This document shows, piece after piece, positions 44,267-53,025 of a stretch of DNA of 64,000 bases. The notes beneath the pieces were generated by a model. The model made no database searches. It had not been told where the DNA came from and worked only from the letters and a program-made list of their open reading frames with translations. The position numbers and the translations under genes were made by a program. Source of the stretch: Pseudoduganella sp. (GTDB taxonomy: Bacteria; Pseudomonadota; Gammaproteobacteria; Burkholderiales; Burkholderiaceae_D); contig JAJTCO010000010.1 of assembly GCA_021323265.1 (NCBI GenBank), positions 1 to 64,000 on the forward strand, given 5' to 3'. Position 1 is the stretch's first letter; every line of letters begins with the position of its first letter.

Positions 44267-46138
44267 ATGCCGATGTCTTCTTCCATCCACCATCTGCTCG
44301 ACGCAGTGCCCGAAGGCCGGCGTGCCGACGTGGCGCGCCGCTATGCCGAACACGGCCCGGCACTGCGCGCCTGCCTGCACAGCCTGTACGGCGGCGCGCC
44401 GGACTTCGAGCTGTGGTACGGCCGCCTGCTGTGCGCCGCCGGCGCGCTGCATGCGGGGCGCAGTCCGGCCCTGGCCGCGCTGGATACGGCGCGCGCCGCG
44501 CAGCCGGACTGGTTCCTGGGGCAGCAGATGCTGGGCTACTGCGCCTATGTCGACCGCCTCGGCGGCGACCTGCGCGGCGTGGCGCAACGCATCGCGCACC
44601 TGCAGGAACTGGGCGTGCGCTACCTGCACCTGCTGCCGTTCCTGAAGATGCGCGAAGGGGAGAACGACGGCGGCTTTGCGGTCGCCAGCTTCGAGGAAGT
44701 CGATCCGCGCTTGGGCAGCAACGCCGACCTGGAGGCGCTCACCGCCAGCCTGCGCGGCGCAGGCATCAGCCTGTGCGCGGACTTCATCCTGAACCACGTG
44801 GCGGACGACCATCCCTGGGCGCTGGCGGCACGCGGCGGCGAGCAGCGCCTGCGCGGCTTCTTCCACCTGTTCCCCGACCGTGTGCTGCCGGACCGCTACG
44901 AGCGCACGCTGGGCCAGGTCTTCCCGCAGGCGGCGCCGGGCAACTTCACGGCGTTGCCGGCAGCGGGAGGCTGGGCCTGGACCACCTTCTATCCCTACCA
45001 GTGGGACTTGAACTGGTCCAACCCGGAAGTGTTCTTCGAAATGGCGGGCGCCTTGCTGCGCCTGGCCAACCGCGGCATCGAAGTGTTCCGCCTCGACTCC
45101 ACGGCCTTCCTGTGGAAACGCGAAGGCACCAATTGCATGAACCAGCCGGAGGCGCACCTGATCCTGCAGGCGCTGCGCGCGCTGGCCTCGATCGTCGCGC
45201 CAGGCGTGCTGCTCAAGGCGGAGGCCATCGTGCCGATGCGCGAGCTGCCCGCCTACTTCGGCCAGCCGGCGCAGCCGGAATGCCACATCGCCTACCACAG
45301 CAGCTTGATGGCGGCGGCCTGGGGCGCGCTGGCGGAGCAGGATGCGGCGCTGGTGCGCAGCGTGGTGGCCGGCACGCCCGTGCTGCCGCCGCACGCCAGC
45401 TGGCTCAGTTACGTGCGCTGCCACGACGACATCGGCTGGAATGTGCTGCGGGCGGAGGCTGGCGAAGGCAGCGGCGAGGATGCGCAGGCGCGCCTGGCCG
45501 CGATCTCGCGCTTCTTTGCGGGCGGGGAGGGCGGCTATGCGCGCGGCGAAGCCTTCCAGAGCAGCGACCCGCACGCCGCGCACGGCACCACCGGCATGGC
45601 GGCCAGCCTGGTCGGGCTGGAAGGCGCGCAGGGCGCACAGGAGGAGGAAATGGCCATGCGCCGCCTGCTGCTGTTGCACGGCCTGGCGCTGAGCTTTGGC
45701 GCTTTGCCGGTGCTGTACATGGGCGACGAGCTGGGACAGGCCAACGACTACAGCTTCCGCGAGCGGCCCGACCGCGCCATGGACAGCCGCTGGCTGCAGC
45801 GCCCGCAGCTCGACGAAGCGCGCTTCGCCGCGCGGCACGACCGCGGCACCCAGGCCGGCCGCGTCTACGCCGGGCTGCGCGCCCTGGTGTCGGCGCGCCA
45901 GCGCCTGCCCGAACTGGCGGCCGGTGCGCCGCGCACGCTGCTGCCGGCATCGTCCGCGCTGCTGGCGCTGGCGCGCGGCCCTGGCTTCCTTGCGCTATAC
46001 AATTTCTCGGGCGAGCCGCAGCGCTTCATGCTGGAAGGCCGCTGGCGCGACGTCCTCGCCCACGGCGCGCTGGCCGGCGAGATCATCCTCGCGCCGTGGG
46101 CCATGCATTGGCTGCAACGCGACCACCAACAATATTGA
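44267..46138 (+). CDS. amylosucrase-type GH13 enzyme (SuxB-like)
   Basis: A GH13 (subfamily 4) enzyme of 623 residues. Amylosucrase makes alpha-1,4-glucan from sucrose and releases fructose; close relatives (Xanthomonas SuxB) mainly hydrolyse sucrose. The amylosucrase-specific helical N-terminal domain is present. Catalytic residues: nucleophile Asp277 in EVFRLDSTAFLWKREGTNC, acid/base Glu319 in LLKAEAIVP, and Asp387 in VRCHDDIGW; CADFILNHVADDH is conserved region I. The length fits amylosucrase. Polymerase or hydrolase cannot be decided by eye. A second in-frame ATG lies at 44273. It follows the receptor gene by 13 bp. Confidence 0.88.
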   Translation: MPMSSSIHHLLDAVPEGRRADVARRYAEHGPALRACLHSLYGGAPDFELWYGRLLCAAGALHAGRSPALAALDTARAAQPDWFLGQQMLGYCAYVDRLGGDLRGVAQRIAHLQELGVRYLHLLPFLKMREGENDGGFAVASFEEVDPRLGSNADLEALTASLRGAGISLCADFILNHVADDHPWALAARGGEQRLRGFFHLFPDRVLPDRYERTLGQVFPQAAPGNFTALPAAGGWAWTTFYPYQWDLNWSNPEVFFEMAGALLRLANRGIEVFRLDSTAFLWKREGTNCMNQPEAHLILQALRALASIVAPGVLLKAEAIVPMRELPAYFGQPAQPECHIAYHSSLMAAAWGALAEQDAALVRSVVAGTPVLPPHASWLSYVRCHDDIGWNVLRAEAGEGSGEDAQARLAAISRFFAGGEGGYARGEAFQSSDPHAAHGTTGMAASLVGLEGAQGAQEEEMAMRRLLLLHGLALSFGALPVLYMGDELGQANDYSFRERPDRAMDSRWLQRPQLDEARFAARHDRGTQAGRVYAGLRALVSARQRLPELAAGAPRTLLPASSALLALARGPGFLALYNFSGEPQRFMLEGRWRDVLAHGALAGEIILAPWAMHWLQRDHQQY

Positions 46139-46149
46139 TGGAGACCGCC

Positions 46150-47091
46150 ATGTACGTGGCATTGTTCGGCGAAGCCCTCGTCGATGATTTCGGCAGCGAG
46201 CAGGTCGTGGGCGGCGCGCCCTTCAACGCGGCGCGCAACCTGGCCGCCCTCGGCACGTCGGCGCTGATGATCACGCGCATCGGGCAGGACGCCAACGGCG
46301 CCGCGGTGCGCGCCGAGTTCGAACGCTATGGCATGCCGCTGGCGGGCCTGCAGACCGACCCTGCCTGGCCCACCGGCCGCGTAGTGGTGGAGCGCGGCCA
46401 GCAGGGCCACGCCTTCCACATCCTGCCCGGCCAGGCCTACGACCACATCGAGGCCGCCCCCGCACGCGCTGCGTTGCAGGACCGCGCGCCGCAAGTGCTG
46501 TACTTCGGCACCCTGGCCCAGCGCCACCTGTCTTCGCGCACTGCGCTCTTGGAGCTGCTGGAAGCCACGAATGCCACGCGCTACCTGGACCTGAACCTGC
46601 GCGAAGGCCAGTACACCGAGCGCAGCGTGTTCGAGTCGCTGCGCCATGCCGACATCCTGAAGGTCAACGAAGACGAACTGGCCGCCCTGCTGGCCTGGTA
46701 CGCGCCGGGCGGGCCCCAGCTGGTGCGCGCGCACGATCCCGAGCTGCCGCCGGCCTGCGCCCTCCTGATCGACAAGTTCTGCCTGCAGGCCATGGTCGTC
46801 ACGCTCGGCCCGCGCGGCGCGATGTATATTGGCGCTGACGGCCGCGTCATCCGCGAACACGGCAACGAGGAGCCGTACAGGCTGGTCGACACGGTCGGCG
46901 CCGGCGATGCCTTTTCCGCAGTTTTCCTGCATGGCCACGTGCAGGGCTGGGACCTGGCCCTCACCATGGCGCGCGCCAACGCGTTTGCCGGCGCGGTGTG
47001 CAGCCTGTCCGGCGCGGTACCGCAGGACATGGCCTTCTACGAACCATGGACCCAGCGCTGGCAGGCCGCAGGGGAAGGAGCCAACCGATGA
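46150..47091 (+). CDS. PfkB family fructokinase (copy 1)
   Basis: A ribokinase-fold sugar kinase of 313 residues. VALFGEALVDDFG and GGAPFNAARNLAALG form the N-terminal signature, and VDTVGAGDAFSAVFLHG carries the catalytic Asp and anion hole. It probably phosphorylates the fructose freed from sucrose. The ATG at 46150 has GGAG at 46140-46143; an in-frame ATG at 46138 overlapping the upstream stop is the alternative. Its stop overlaps the transporter start. It is clearly a paralogue of the gene at 48471. Confidence 0.9.
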   Translation: MYVALFGEALVDDFGSEQVVGGAPFNAARNLAALGTSALMITRIGQDANGAAVRAEFERYGMPLAGLQTDPAWPTGRVVVERGQQGHAFHILPGQAYDHIEAAPARAALQDRAPQVLYFGTLAQRHLSSRTALLELLEATNATRYLDLNLREGQYTERSVFESLRHADILKVNEDELAALLAWYAPGGPQLVRAHDPELPPACALLIDKFCLQAMVVTLGPRGAMYIGADGRVIREHGNEEPYRLVDTVGAGDAFSAVFLHGHVQGWDLALTMARANAFAGAVCSLSGAVPQDMAFYEPWTQRWQAAGEGANR

Positions 47092-48440
47092 TGCAGCACA
47101 AACCGCATCTGTCGTTCCGGCAGATCGTCAACATGAACATCGGCTTCTTCGGTATCCAGTTCAGTTTCGGGCTGCAGCAGAGCAGCATGAGCCCGATCTA
47201 CAAGTACCTGGGCGCGGACGAGGCCAGCCTGCCGTACCTGTGGCTGGCCGGTCCCGTCACCGGCCTGCTGGTGCAGCCCATCATCGGCGCCATGAGCGAC
47301 CGCACGGTGTCGCGCTGGGGGCGCCGCACGCCGTACTTCCTGATCGGCGCCCTGATCTGCAGCCTGGGTCTGCTCGCCATGCCGTTCAGCCCCGTGCTGT
47401 GGATGGCCGCCAGCCTGCTGTGGATACTCGACGCCGCGAACAACGTGACGATGGAGCCGTACCGCGCCTATGTCAGCGACCGCCTGGCGGTGCGCCAGCA
47501 TTCGCTCGGCTTCCTGACCCAGAGCGCCTTCACCGGCCTGGGGCAGACGCTGGCCTACCTGACGCCGTCCATCCTGGTCTACTCGGGCATCAGCCGCGAC
47601 GCCGTCAACAGCCACCAGATCCCCTACACGGTGATCGGCGCGTTTATCCTGGGCGCCGTGTTCTCGCTCAGCACCGTGCTGTGGAGCTGCTGGACCACGC
47701 CCGAGCTGCCGCTGTCGCCGCAGGAAGAGGCGCAGCTGCGCGCCAGGCCCACCGGCTGGCGCCACACCCTGCGCGAGATCGGCGAAGCGCTGCGCGACAT
47801 GCCGCCCACCATGAAGCAGCTGGCCGTGGTCAAGCTGTTCCAGTGGTACGCCATGTTCTGCTACTGGCAATACATCATGCTGGCGCTGGCCTCCTCCATC
47901 TACAAGACCAGCGACCCCGCCTCGGCCGGCTTCCGCGAAGCGGGCCTGCTCAATGGGCAGGTGGGCGCCTTCTACAACTTCGTCGCCTTCATCGCCGCCT
48001 TCGCCCTGGTGCCGTTCACGCGCCGCTTCGGTCCCAAGGTCACGCACAGCATCTGCCTGGCCGCCGCCGGCGCCGGCATGCTGTGTATCCCGCTGATCCG
48101 CGAACCGCTGCAGCTGCTGTGGCCGATGCTGGGCATCGGGCTGGCCTGGGCCAGCATCATGGGCAACCCGTATGTCATGCTCGCCGGCAGCATTCCGCCC
48201 GAGCGCACCGGCGTCTACATGGGCATCTTCAATATGTTCATCGTGATCCCGATGATCATCCAGATCTTCACCCTGCCGCTGTACTACCGCAGCCTGCTGC
48301 AGGGCGATCCGGCCAACGTGGTGCGCCTGGCCGGCGCGCTGCTGCTGTGCGCCGCGGTGGCGGTGCTGTTCGTCAAACTGCGAGCGGCGCGCCCGCTGGC
48401 GGACGCCAACCCGGGACAGGAGGCTGTTTTGTTAAAATAG
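47088..48440 (+). CDS. MFS sugar transporter (sucrose/GPH-like, SuxC type)
   Basis: A 450-residue inner-membrane symporter with twelve helices. The loop after helix 2 reads [19 protein letters not shown], containing the RWGRR motif shared by plant and bacterial sucrose transporters, and [18 protein letters not shown] follows. It starts four bases inside the fructokinase gene (GATGATG; ATGs at 47088 and 47091) behind a GGGGAAGGAG site. Within this locus, proton-coupled sucrose import is the best inference. Confidence 0.9.
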   Translation: MMQHKPHLSFRQIVNMNIGFFGIQFSFGLQQSSMSPIYKYLGADEASLPYLWLAGPVTGLLVQPIIGAMSDRTVSRWGRRTPYFLIGALICSLGLLAMPFSPVLWMAASLLWILDAANNVTMEPYRAYVSDRLAVRQHSLGFLTQSAFTGLGQTLAYLTPSILVYSGISRDAVNSHQIPYTVIGAFILGAVFSLSTVLWSCWTTPELPLSPQEEAQLRARPTGWRHTLREIGEALRDMPPTMKQLAVVKLFQWYAMFCYWQYIMLALASSIYKTSDPASAGFREAGLLNGQVGAFYNFVAFIAAFALVPFTRRFGPKVTHSICLAAAGAGMLCIPLIREPLQLLWPMLGIGLAWASIMGNPYVMLAGSIPPERTGVYMGIFNMFIVIPMIIQIFTLPLYYRSLLQGDPANVVRLAGALLLCAAVAVLFVKLRAARPLADANPGQEAVLLK

Positions 48441-48470
48441 CCTGGGCCGATCAACCTGGGGAGGGCAGCA

Positions 48471-49400
48471 ATGTCAGCGAGAGTTCTGGTATTTGGCGAA
48501 GCATTGCTGGATGACTTTGGCGACCGGCTGGTGCCCGGCGGCGCGCCCTTCAACGTGGCGCGCAACCTGGCGGCGCTGGGCCTGCCGACGCTGATGGTGA
48601 CCCGCGTCGGCAACGACCCGGCAGCGCAGACACTGCGCGAAGAGTTCGAACGCTTTTCCCTGAGCACCGAAGGGGTGCAGCACGGCCCCGAGCCCACCGG
48701 CCGCGTGACGGTCGAGCGCGACGGCGCAGGCGGGCACCGCTTCCATATCCTGGCCGGCCAGGCCTACGACCACATCGAGGCGGCCGCCGCCTTCGACGTG
48801 ATGCGCGCCTTCTCGCCCAATGTCCTGTATTTCGGTACGCTGGCCCAGCGCGAGCCCGGCGCGCGTGCCGCGCTCAAGGGCTTGCTGGACGGCGCGCCGG
48901 AGGCCGAGCATTTCCTCGACCTGAACCTGCGCGACGGCGTCGACGAATCCGTCGTGTTCGCAGCGCTGCAGCGGGCCGACATCCTCAAGGTCAACGAGGA
49001 TGAACTGCAAGCATTGTTCTCCTGGTACTGCCACACCTGCCCGGACACGCTGGACATGGACAGCGCCGCCGTCGAAGCGGAAGCGCGCGCCATGATGCAC
49101 AATTTCTCCATCCAGGGCCTGCTGGTCACGCTGGGCGAGCGCGGCGCCATGTACCTGGGCGCCGACGGCGCGCGCGTGGCCGACAGCCAGGCCTTCAAGC
49201 CGGCGCATTTCGTGGATTCCGTGGGCGCGGGCGACGCGTTTGCCGCCGTGTTCCTGGCGGGCCGCGCCCGCGGCTGGGACATGCCGCTGATCCTGGCGCG
49301 CGCCAATGCCTTTGCCGGCGCCGTCTGCGGCATCGCGGGGGCGGTGCCGCCGGACCTGGCGTTCTACGAACCCTGGCGCCAGGCGTGGGGCCTGGCTTAG
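48471..49400 (+). CDS. PfkB family fructokinase (copy 2)
   Basis: A 309-residue kinase nearly collinear with copy 1: VLVFGEALLDDFGDRLVPGG, NVARNLAALGLPTLMVTRVG and FVDSVGAGDAFAAVFLAG. Both share the unusual opening with DDFG and the ending GAVPxDxAFYEPW, so they arose by duplication around the transporter gene. Thirty bases with GGGGAGGG separate it from the transporter stop. Its 3' end overlaps the convergent VOC gene by 4 bp. Having two may reflect different sugars or dosage. Confidence 0.9.
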   Translation: MSARVLVFGEALLDDFGDRLVPGGAPFNVARNLAALGLPTLMVTRVGNDPAAQTLREEFERFSLSTEGVQHGPEPTGRVTVERDGAGGHRFHILAGQAYDHIEAAAAFDVMRAFSPNVLYFGTLAQREPGARAALKGLLDGAPEAEHFLDLNLRDGVDESVVFAALQRADILKVNEDELQALFSWYCHTCPDTLDMDSAAVEAEARAMMHNFSIQGLLVTLGERGAMYLGADGARVADSQAFKPAHFVDSVGAGDAFAAVFLAGRARGWDMPLILARANAFAGAVCGIAGAVPPDLAFYEPWRQAWGLA

Positions 49401-49816
49401 GCCGGCGCCATCACGCGCGCCTGGATCATCTTCCAGCCATTGCCGGACGGATCGCGGAAGCCCGCGTCCACCGTGCCGTAGCGCTCCACCGGCTCCTGCG
49501 TGAATTCCACGCCGCGCTGGTGCAGCTTGTCATAGGCGGCGAAACAGTCGTTTACTTCCAGCACCAGTGGCGGCATGGCGCCCTTGGCCACCAGCGCCTG
49601 CAGCGCCTGGGCGGTGGCCGCATCGTGCACCGGCGGGCCCGGCACGTACAGCCCGAGCTGGAAGGACGGCTGCTCGGGATGCTGTACGGTCAGCCAGCGG
49701 TAGCTGCCGTTGCGCACGTCGGTGTGCACCTTGAAGCCCAGCTTGTCGACATAGAAAGCCAGTGCTTCATCCTGGTCGCGGACATAAATGCCGGCGGTTT
49801 GAATACCTTGGGTCAT
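49397..49816 (-). CDS. VOC/glyoxalase family protein
   Basis: A 139-residue vicinal-oxygen-chelate protein with two beta-alpha-beta-beta-beta modules. It opens GIYVRDQDEALAFYVDKLGF and ends VDAGFRDPSGNGWKMIQ, the typical resistance-protein-like pattern. It lacks an obvious full set of metal ligands, so antibiotic binding or an unknown lyase role is possible. Its ATG overlaps the stop of the upstream AraC gene in ATGA, pointing to coupled translation and control by that regulator. Confidence 0.9.
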   Translation of the reverse strand: MTQGIQTAGIYVRDQDEALAFYVDKLGFKVHTDVRNGSYRWLTVQHPEQPSFQLGLYVPGPPVHDAATAQALQALVAKGAMPPLVLEVNDCFAAYDKLHQRGVEFTQEPVERYGTVDAGFRDPSGNGWKMIQARVMAPA

Positions 49817-50379
49817 GGGGTCTCCTTGAAGTGAGTCTCCATTCTAGGGAACTCCTCCTGCCGCCGCTTCTCCGAAACTGCCATTGTGAGGTCGGGACGC
49901 CGTGCCGCGCTCAGCACGCAGGCCGGCACCGGGGCGAGCTCGCCCCGGGCGCTGCGCTCGCGCTCGCGCATCTCGCCCGGGTTCTGGCCGGTGATGTCGC
50001 GGAACGTGCGGCCGAAGGTGCCCAGGCTGCGCCAGCCGGTGCTGAAGGCAATGTCGGTGATGGGGAGGTCGGTTTCGCGCAGGAGGGCGACGGCGCGCTC
50101 GATGCGGCGCGTGAGCAGGTAGCGGTGAGGAGGCAGGCCGAACGCTTCCTTGAACGAGCGGGCGAAGTGCGTGACGGAAACGCAGCTCACCTGCGCCAGG
50201 CGGCTGACCGGCCACTCCTCGTGTGAAGCGGCATCCATCCGGTCCTTGGCGCGCAGCAGCCTGCGCAGCAGTTCCGGACTTTGGCTCGGGAGGTCGATTA
50301 TTCGGCTTCCGACATCTGCGATTGCAGGTAGTTCTGGAGCCCGATCTTGCCGATCAGGTCGATCTGGGTTTCCAGCCAT
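49813..50379 (-). CDS. AraC family transcriptional regulator (HTH domain only)
   Basis: A small AraC-type regulator made of the double helix-turn-helix: [20 protein letters not shown], then [20 protein letters not shown], then [20 protein letters not shown]. The frame is open to an ATG at 50379, but its first 27 codons overlap the 3' end of bfr and look unlike a protein. The domain itself needs residues upstream of the next ATG (50238), so the real start is unclear and may be a non-ATG codon after the bfr stop (50298). It is coupled to the VOC gene, a common regulator/target pair. Confidence 0.75.
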   Translation of the reverse strand: MAGNPDRPDRQDRAPELPAIADVGSRIIDLPSQSPELLRRLLRAKDRMDAASHEEWPVSRLAQVSCVSVTHFARSFKEAFGLPPHRYLLTRRIERAVALLRETDLPITDIAFSTGWRSLGTFGRTFRDITGQNPGEMRERERSARGELAPVPACVLSAARRPDLTMAVSEKRRQEEFPRMETHFKETP

Positions 50380-50774
50380 TCGATGTGCTCCTCGGTATCC
50401 TTCAGGATATCCAGCAGCAGGTCGCGCGACACGTAATCGCCGACTTTCTCGGCGTGCGCAATGCCTTCCTTGATCGTCACGTGCGCGCCTTTTTCCAGCT
50501 TCAGGTCGGCGGCCAGCATTTCCTCGGTGTTTTCGCCGATCAGCAGCTTGTGCAGGGCTTGCAGGTTGGGCAGGCCGTCCAGCATCAGGATGCGGTCGAT
50601 CAGGCGGTCGGCGTGCTTCATTTCGCCAATCGACTCGTCGTATTCCTTCTTGCCCAGCTTATCGAAGCCCCAATGACGGTACATGCGTGCATGCAGGAAG
50701 TACTGGTTGATCGCCGTCAATTCATTGGTCAGCTGCGCATTGAGCAGACGGATAACGTCTTTGTCGCCCTTCAT
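50298..50774 (-). CDS. bfr: bacterioferritin
   Basis: Iron-storage haemoprotein of 158 residues forming 24-mers. Ferroxidase ligands Glu18, Glu51, His54, Glu94 and His130 and the haem ligand Met52 (GEMKHADR) are all in place by E. coli numbering. The remaining ligand, Glu127, is Thr here (KDTEEHIEW), with Glu at 128 and 129. It is divergent from piuC across a Fur box, near bfd and feo genes. Bacterioferritin is often raised when iron is plentiful. Confidence 0.95.
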   Translation of the reverse strand: MKGDKDVIRLLNAQLTNELTAINQYFLHARMYRHWGFDKLGKKEYDESIGEMKHADRLIDRILMLDGLPNLQALHKLLIGENTEEMLAADLKLEKGAHVTIKEGIAHAEKVGDYVSRDLLLDILKDTEEHIEWLETQIDLIGKIGLQNYLQSQMSEAE

Positions 50775-50882
50775 GGGGTGTCCTTCTTAACTGGTTTGGA
50801 ATAATGCCATTCTGCCACGAAGGTGGGCACTTACCTAGTCGACAGGGCAACATAGGATTGAGAACAGCATTGCTAACGTAAA

Positions 50883-50897
50883 TGAAAACAATTATCA
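50883..50897. promoter_or_regulatory. Fur box between bfr and piuC
   Basis: TGAAAACAATTATCA matches the 7-1-7 Fur site (TGATAAT-N-ATTATCA) at 12 of 14 positions. It is the centre of a larger perfect inverted repeat with 11-bp arms AACGTAAATGA (50875-50885) and TCATTTACGTT (50895-50905). It lies 42 bp before the piuC ATG and 109 bp from the bfr start. Confidence 0.75.
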
Positions 50898-50938
50898 TTT
50901 ACGTTTTAGCCCGCCGGGCCGCCCCTCCGCTACCGATC

Positions 50939-51619
50939 ATGATGCTGCATATTCCCGGCGTGCTGACGCCGGAACAAGTCACTTACTTCCGCCAACGCCT
51001 GGCCGCCGCCGAATGGATCGACGGCCGCGCCAGCGTGGGCGCGCAAGGCGCGCAGGTCAAGCGCAACCGCCAGATCGCGGAAGGGACGCCGCTGGCGCGG
51101 GAGCTCGGCGACCTCATCATCCATGCCCTGACCAAGAATCCCCTGTTTTATTCGGCGGCCCTGCCGCGCAAGATCCTGCCGCCGTACTTCAACAGTTATG
51201 CCGGCGGCGAGACCTACGGCCTGCACATCGACGGCGCCATCCGCCACCTGGTGGGCACCGCCGACCTGATGCGCTCGGACGTCTCGACCACCGTGTTCCT
51301 GTCCGACCCGGAAGAGTACGAAGGCGGCGAGCTGACCGTGATGGACAGCTACGGCGCGCACGAGGTGAAGTTGCCGGCGGGCGACGCCATCGTCTACCCG
51401 TCCAGCAGCGTGCACCGTGTGAACCCAGTCACTGCCGGCGAGCGCGTGGCATCGTTCCTGTGGACGCAATCGATGGTGCGCGACGACTGGCAGCGCACCA
51501 TGCTGTTCGAGCTGGACCAGAACATCCAGAAACTGCGCGGCCAGCACGGCGACAGCGAAGCCATGGTCGGCGTGGCCGGCCACTATCACAACCTGCTGCG
51601 CATGTGGGCTGAGCTGTAA
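50939..51619 (+). CDS. piuC: Fe(II)/2-oxoglutarate-dependent dioxygenase, PKHD type
   Basis: A 226-residue hydroxylase of the PiuC/YbiX family, found with TonB-dependent iron uptake genes. The iron-binding facial triad is in [12 protein letters not shown] (HxD) and [11 protein letters not shown], and [17 protein letters not shown] carries the 2-oxoglutarate-binding Arg. The start MMLHIPGVL at 50939 matches E. coli YbiX, whereas the longer frame from 50882 would begin inside the Fur box. Expression under iron limitation is expected from the Fur site. Its substrate is not known. Confidence 0.92.
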   Translation: MMLHIPGVLTPEQVTYFRQRLAAAEWIDGRASVGAQGAQVKRNRQIAEGTPLARELGDLIIHALTKNPLFYSAALPRKILPPYFNSYAGGETYGLHIDGAIRHLVGTADLMRSDVSTTVFLSDPEEYEGGELTVMDSYGAHEVKLPAGDAIVYPSSSVHRVNPVTAGERVASFLWTQSMVRDDWQRTMLFELDQNIQKLRGQHGDSEAMVGVAGHYHNLLRMWAEL

Positions 51620-51632
51620 AAAATCGGGGACG

Positions 51633-51693
51633 AAAAATCGGGGACGTAACACGATTTTCGCGATGCGAAAAACGTGTTACGTCCCCGATTTTT
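51633..51693. repeat. long palindrome of a second family (GGGGACGTAACACG type)
   Basis: Arms 51633-51653 and 51673-51693 are exact 21-bp complements containing GGGGACGTAACACG. An inner TTTTCGC/GCGAAAA pair (51655-51661, 51665-51671) with a GAT loop extends the stem past a single A/A mismatch, giving 28 paired bases. A partial direct copy of the arm (AAAAAATCGGGGACG) stands at 51618-51632. It fills the space between the convergent piuC and tonB genes and ends in T-rich tails in both directions, so it should work as a bidirectional terminator. Confidence 0.9.
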
Positions 51694-52373
51694 TAAGACA
51701 TCTGGAAGTTGATCGGCACCACCACGTACACGGGCTGGGCCTTGCCGTCCTCGACATAGGGCTTGAACAGCGCGCGCAGGACCGCGGCGCGGCCGGCTTC
51801 GTCCAGGTTGCTGGAACCGGAGGACTTCTGGATCGATGCCTGCTCGGCATGACCCTTTTCATTGACCAGCACGCGCAGGGTGACGACGCCCTGCTCGCCC
51901 ATGCGGCGCGATACCGATGGGTAGACCGGCTGCGGGGCGCGCAGGTATTCGACGGCGGAGATCACGCGCGGACCGGATGGCGCCGGGGGCGCGGCCGGGG
52001 CGGCGCTGACCGGGGCGGCAACCGGCGTGCTCGGCGCGGCTTCGGTCACGCGCGCCTGCGACGGCGGCGGGGTAATGGTGTTTTCGATAACGATCGGCAG
52101 CATCGGCAGCGGCGGCGGCGTGATCGAAGGCGCTTTCGGGGCGACTTCCACCATCTTTGGCTGCGCGGCGGGCGGGGGCGGTGGCGGCGGGGCCACGAAG
52201 GTGACATTCACCACGTCGGGAATGCGGTCCACCAGGCGGTGCATGGTGCCGTTCACGATGGCATAGCCCAGGGCGGCGTGCAGGACGACGACGATGGCGA
52301 TTTTGGTCAGTTTGTCGCTGCCCATGCCGGCGTTGCCGTAGCTCCCGCCGGCCGGGAATGTCATCGTTTGCAT
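51693..52373 (-). CDS. tonB: TonB family energy transducer
   Basis: A 226-residue TonB protein linking the inner-membrane proton gradient to outer-membrane receptors. A membrane helix near residues 22-42 (KIAIVVVLHAALGYAIVNG) is followed by a Pro-rich periplasmic spacer (about 60-135, with APPPPPPPAAQP) and the TonB C-terminal domain (VYPSVSRRMGEQGVVTLRVL and ending PINFQMS). No exbB or exbD is in this window. It follows bfd by 10 bp on the same strand and probably shares its Fur-controlled promoter. Likely partners include the receptors at 41959 and 55709. Confidence 0.92.
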   Translation of the reverse strand: MQTMTFPAGGSYGNAGMGSDKLTKIAIVVVLHAALGYAIVNGTMHRLVDRIPDVVNVTFVAPPPPPPPAAQPKMVEVAPKAPSITPPPLPMLPIVIENTITPPPSQARVTEAAPSTPVAAPVSAAPAAPPAPSGPRVISAVEYLRAPQPVYPSVSRRMGEQGVVTLRVLVNEKGHAEQASIQKSSGSSNLDEAGRAAVLRALFKPYVEDGKAQPVYVVVPINFQMS

Positions 52374-52383
52374 GGCGCGCTCC

Positions 52384-52593
52384 TTACGCGGTCAGGGTCG
52401 GGCGCTTGAGCACAGTCTCCTGCAGTCCGCTGCCCAGATGTTCGTCCAGTACTTCCACTGCATAGCTGAGGCAGTTGCCGCAGCAGGTGGCCACGCCGAG
52501 CGCTTCGCGCAACTCGTCCATGGAACTGATACCCATATCTATGGCTTGACGGATTTCTCGATCAGAGATGTTGTTGCAGACGCAAACGATCAT
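52384..52593 (-). CDS. bfd: bacterioferritin-associated ferredoxin
   Basis: A 69-residue [2Fe-2S] protein that helps release iron from bacterioferritin. The cluster ligands are Cys4 and Cys6 (MIVCVCNN) and Cys38 and Cys41 (ATCCGNC), the BFD-like Fer2_BFD pattern. The C-terminal extension (about residues 54-69) is normal for the family. A 13/14 Fur box 40 bp upstream of the ATG suggests induction under iron starvation, opposite to bfr. It heads a bfd-tonB unit. Confidence 0.94.
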   Translation of the reverse strand: MIVCVCNNISDREIRQAIDMGISSMDELREALGVATCCGNCLSYAVEVLDEHLGSGLQETVLKRPTLTA

Positions 52594-52632
52594 TTCGAAA
52601 TTACCTTCTGGCTAAGATTGCAATTCTCTTAT

Positions 52633-52647
52633 TGAGAATCATTATCA
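52633..52647. promoter_or_regulatory. Fur box upstream of bfd-tonB
   Basis: TGAGAATCATTATCA matches the 7-1-7 Fur consensus at 13 of 14 positions. It lies 40 bp upstream of the bfd ATG on the minus strand, in the 156-bp region shared with feoA. Confidence 0.82.
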
Positions 52648-52693
52648 TTACGGTTCCTATTCTACCCGAACAGGCATACAATGCAAGCCTATC

Positions 52694-52716
52694 TAAGAAC
52701 AATTCTCATTTATAAT
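52694..52716 (+). promoter_or_regulatory. feoAB promoter -10 with weaker Fur box
   Basis: TAAGAACAATTCTCA (52694-52708) is a weaker Fur site (10 of 14), directly followed by a perfect -10 TATAAT at 52711-52716, 34 bp before the feoA ATG. The Fur-like site occupies the spacer just upstream of the -10 element, the usual position for repression. No good -35 hexamer is visible. Confidence 0.6.
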
Positions 52717-52749
52717 GATGCGGTCGCATTTCGCCCATGAAAGTTCGCC

Positions 52750-53022
52750 ATGACCCTTGCTCCGACCCTGACCAAGCTTGATTCCCTGCCGGTGGGGCAG
52801 AGCGGAACGGTGATTCACATTGCCCAGGGCAATCCTGGCGACACGGAAGACGGCGCCGACCTGGCGCGCCGCCTGATGGAGCTGGGCTTCGTGCCCGGCG
52901 AACGCATCCGTATGCTCAAGCGTGGCCTGCCCGGCGGCGAGCCGCTTGCCATCAAGGTCGGCAACGCCACCTTTGCCTTGCGCCGCTTCGAAGCCGCGCT
53001 GATCTCGATCCAACCGGAATAA
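52750..53022 (+). CDS. feoA: ferrous iron transport protein A
   Basis: A 90-residue SH3-like protein that supports FeoB in ferrous iron uptake. LDSLPVGQSGTVIHIAQGNP and LARRLMELGFVPGERIRMLK are characteristic, as is the ending FALRRFEAALISIQPE. It begins the feoA-feoB-Cys-rich gene operon and is 3 bp from feoB. A perfect TATAAT and a weak Fur site precede it. Confidence 0.95.
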   Translation: MTLAPTLTKLDSLPVGQSGTVIHIAQGNPGDTEDGADLARRLMELGFVPGERIRMLKRGLPGGEPLAIKVGNATFALRRFEAALISIQPE

Positions 53023-53025
53023 ATC

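Noticed and set aside
41965-44286. 773-codon minus-strand frame opposite the first TonB receptor
   Set aside because: Composition is that of an antisense shadow and no motif is seen; the receptor is well supported.
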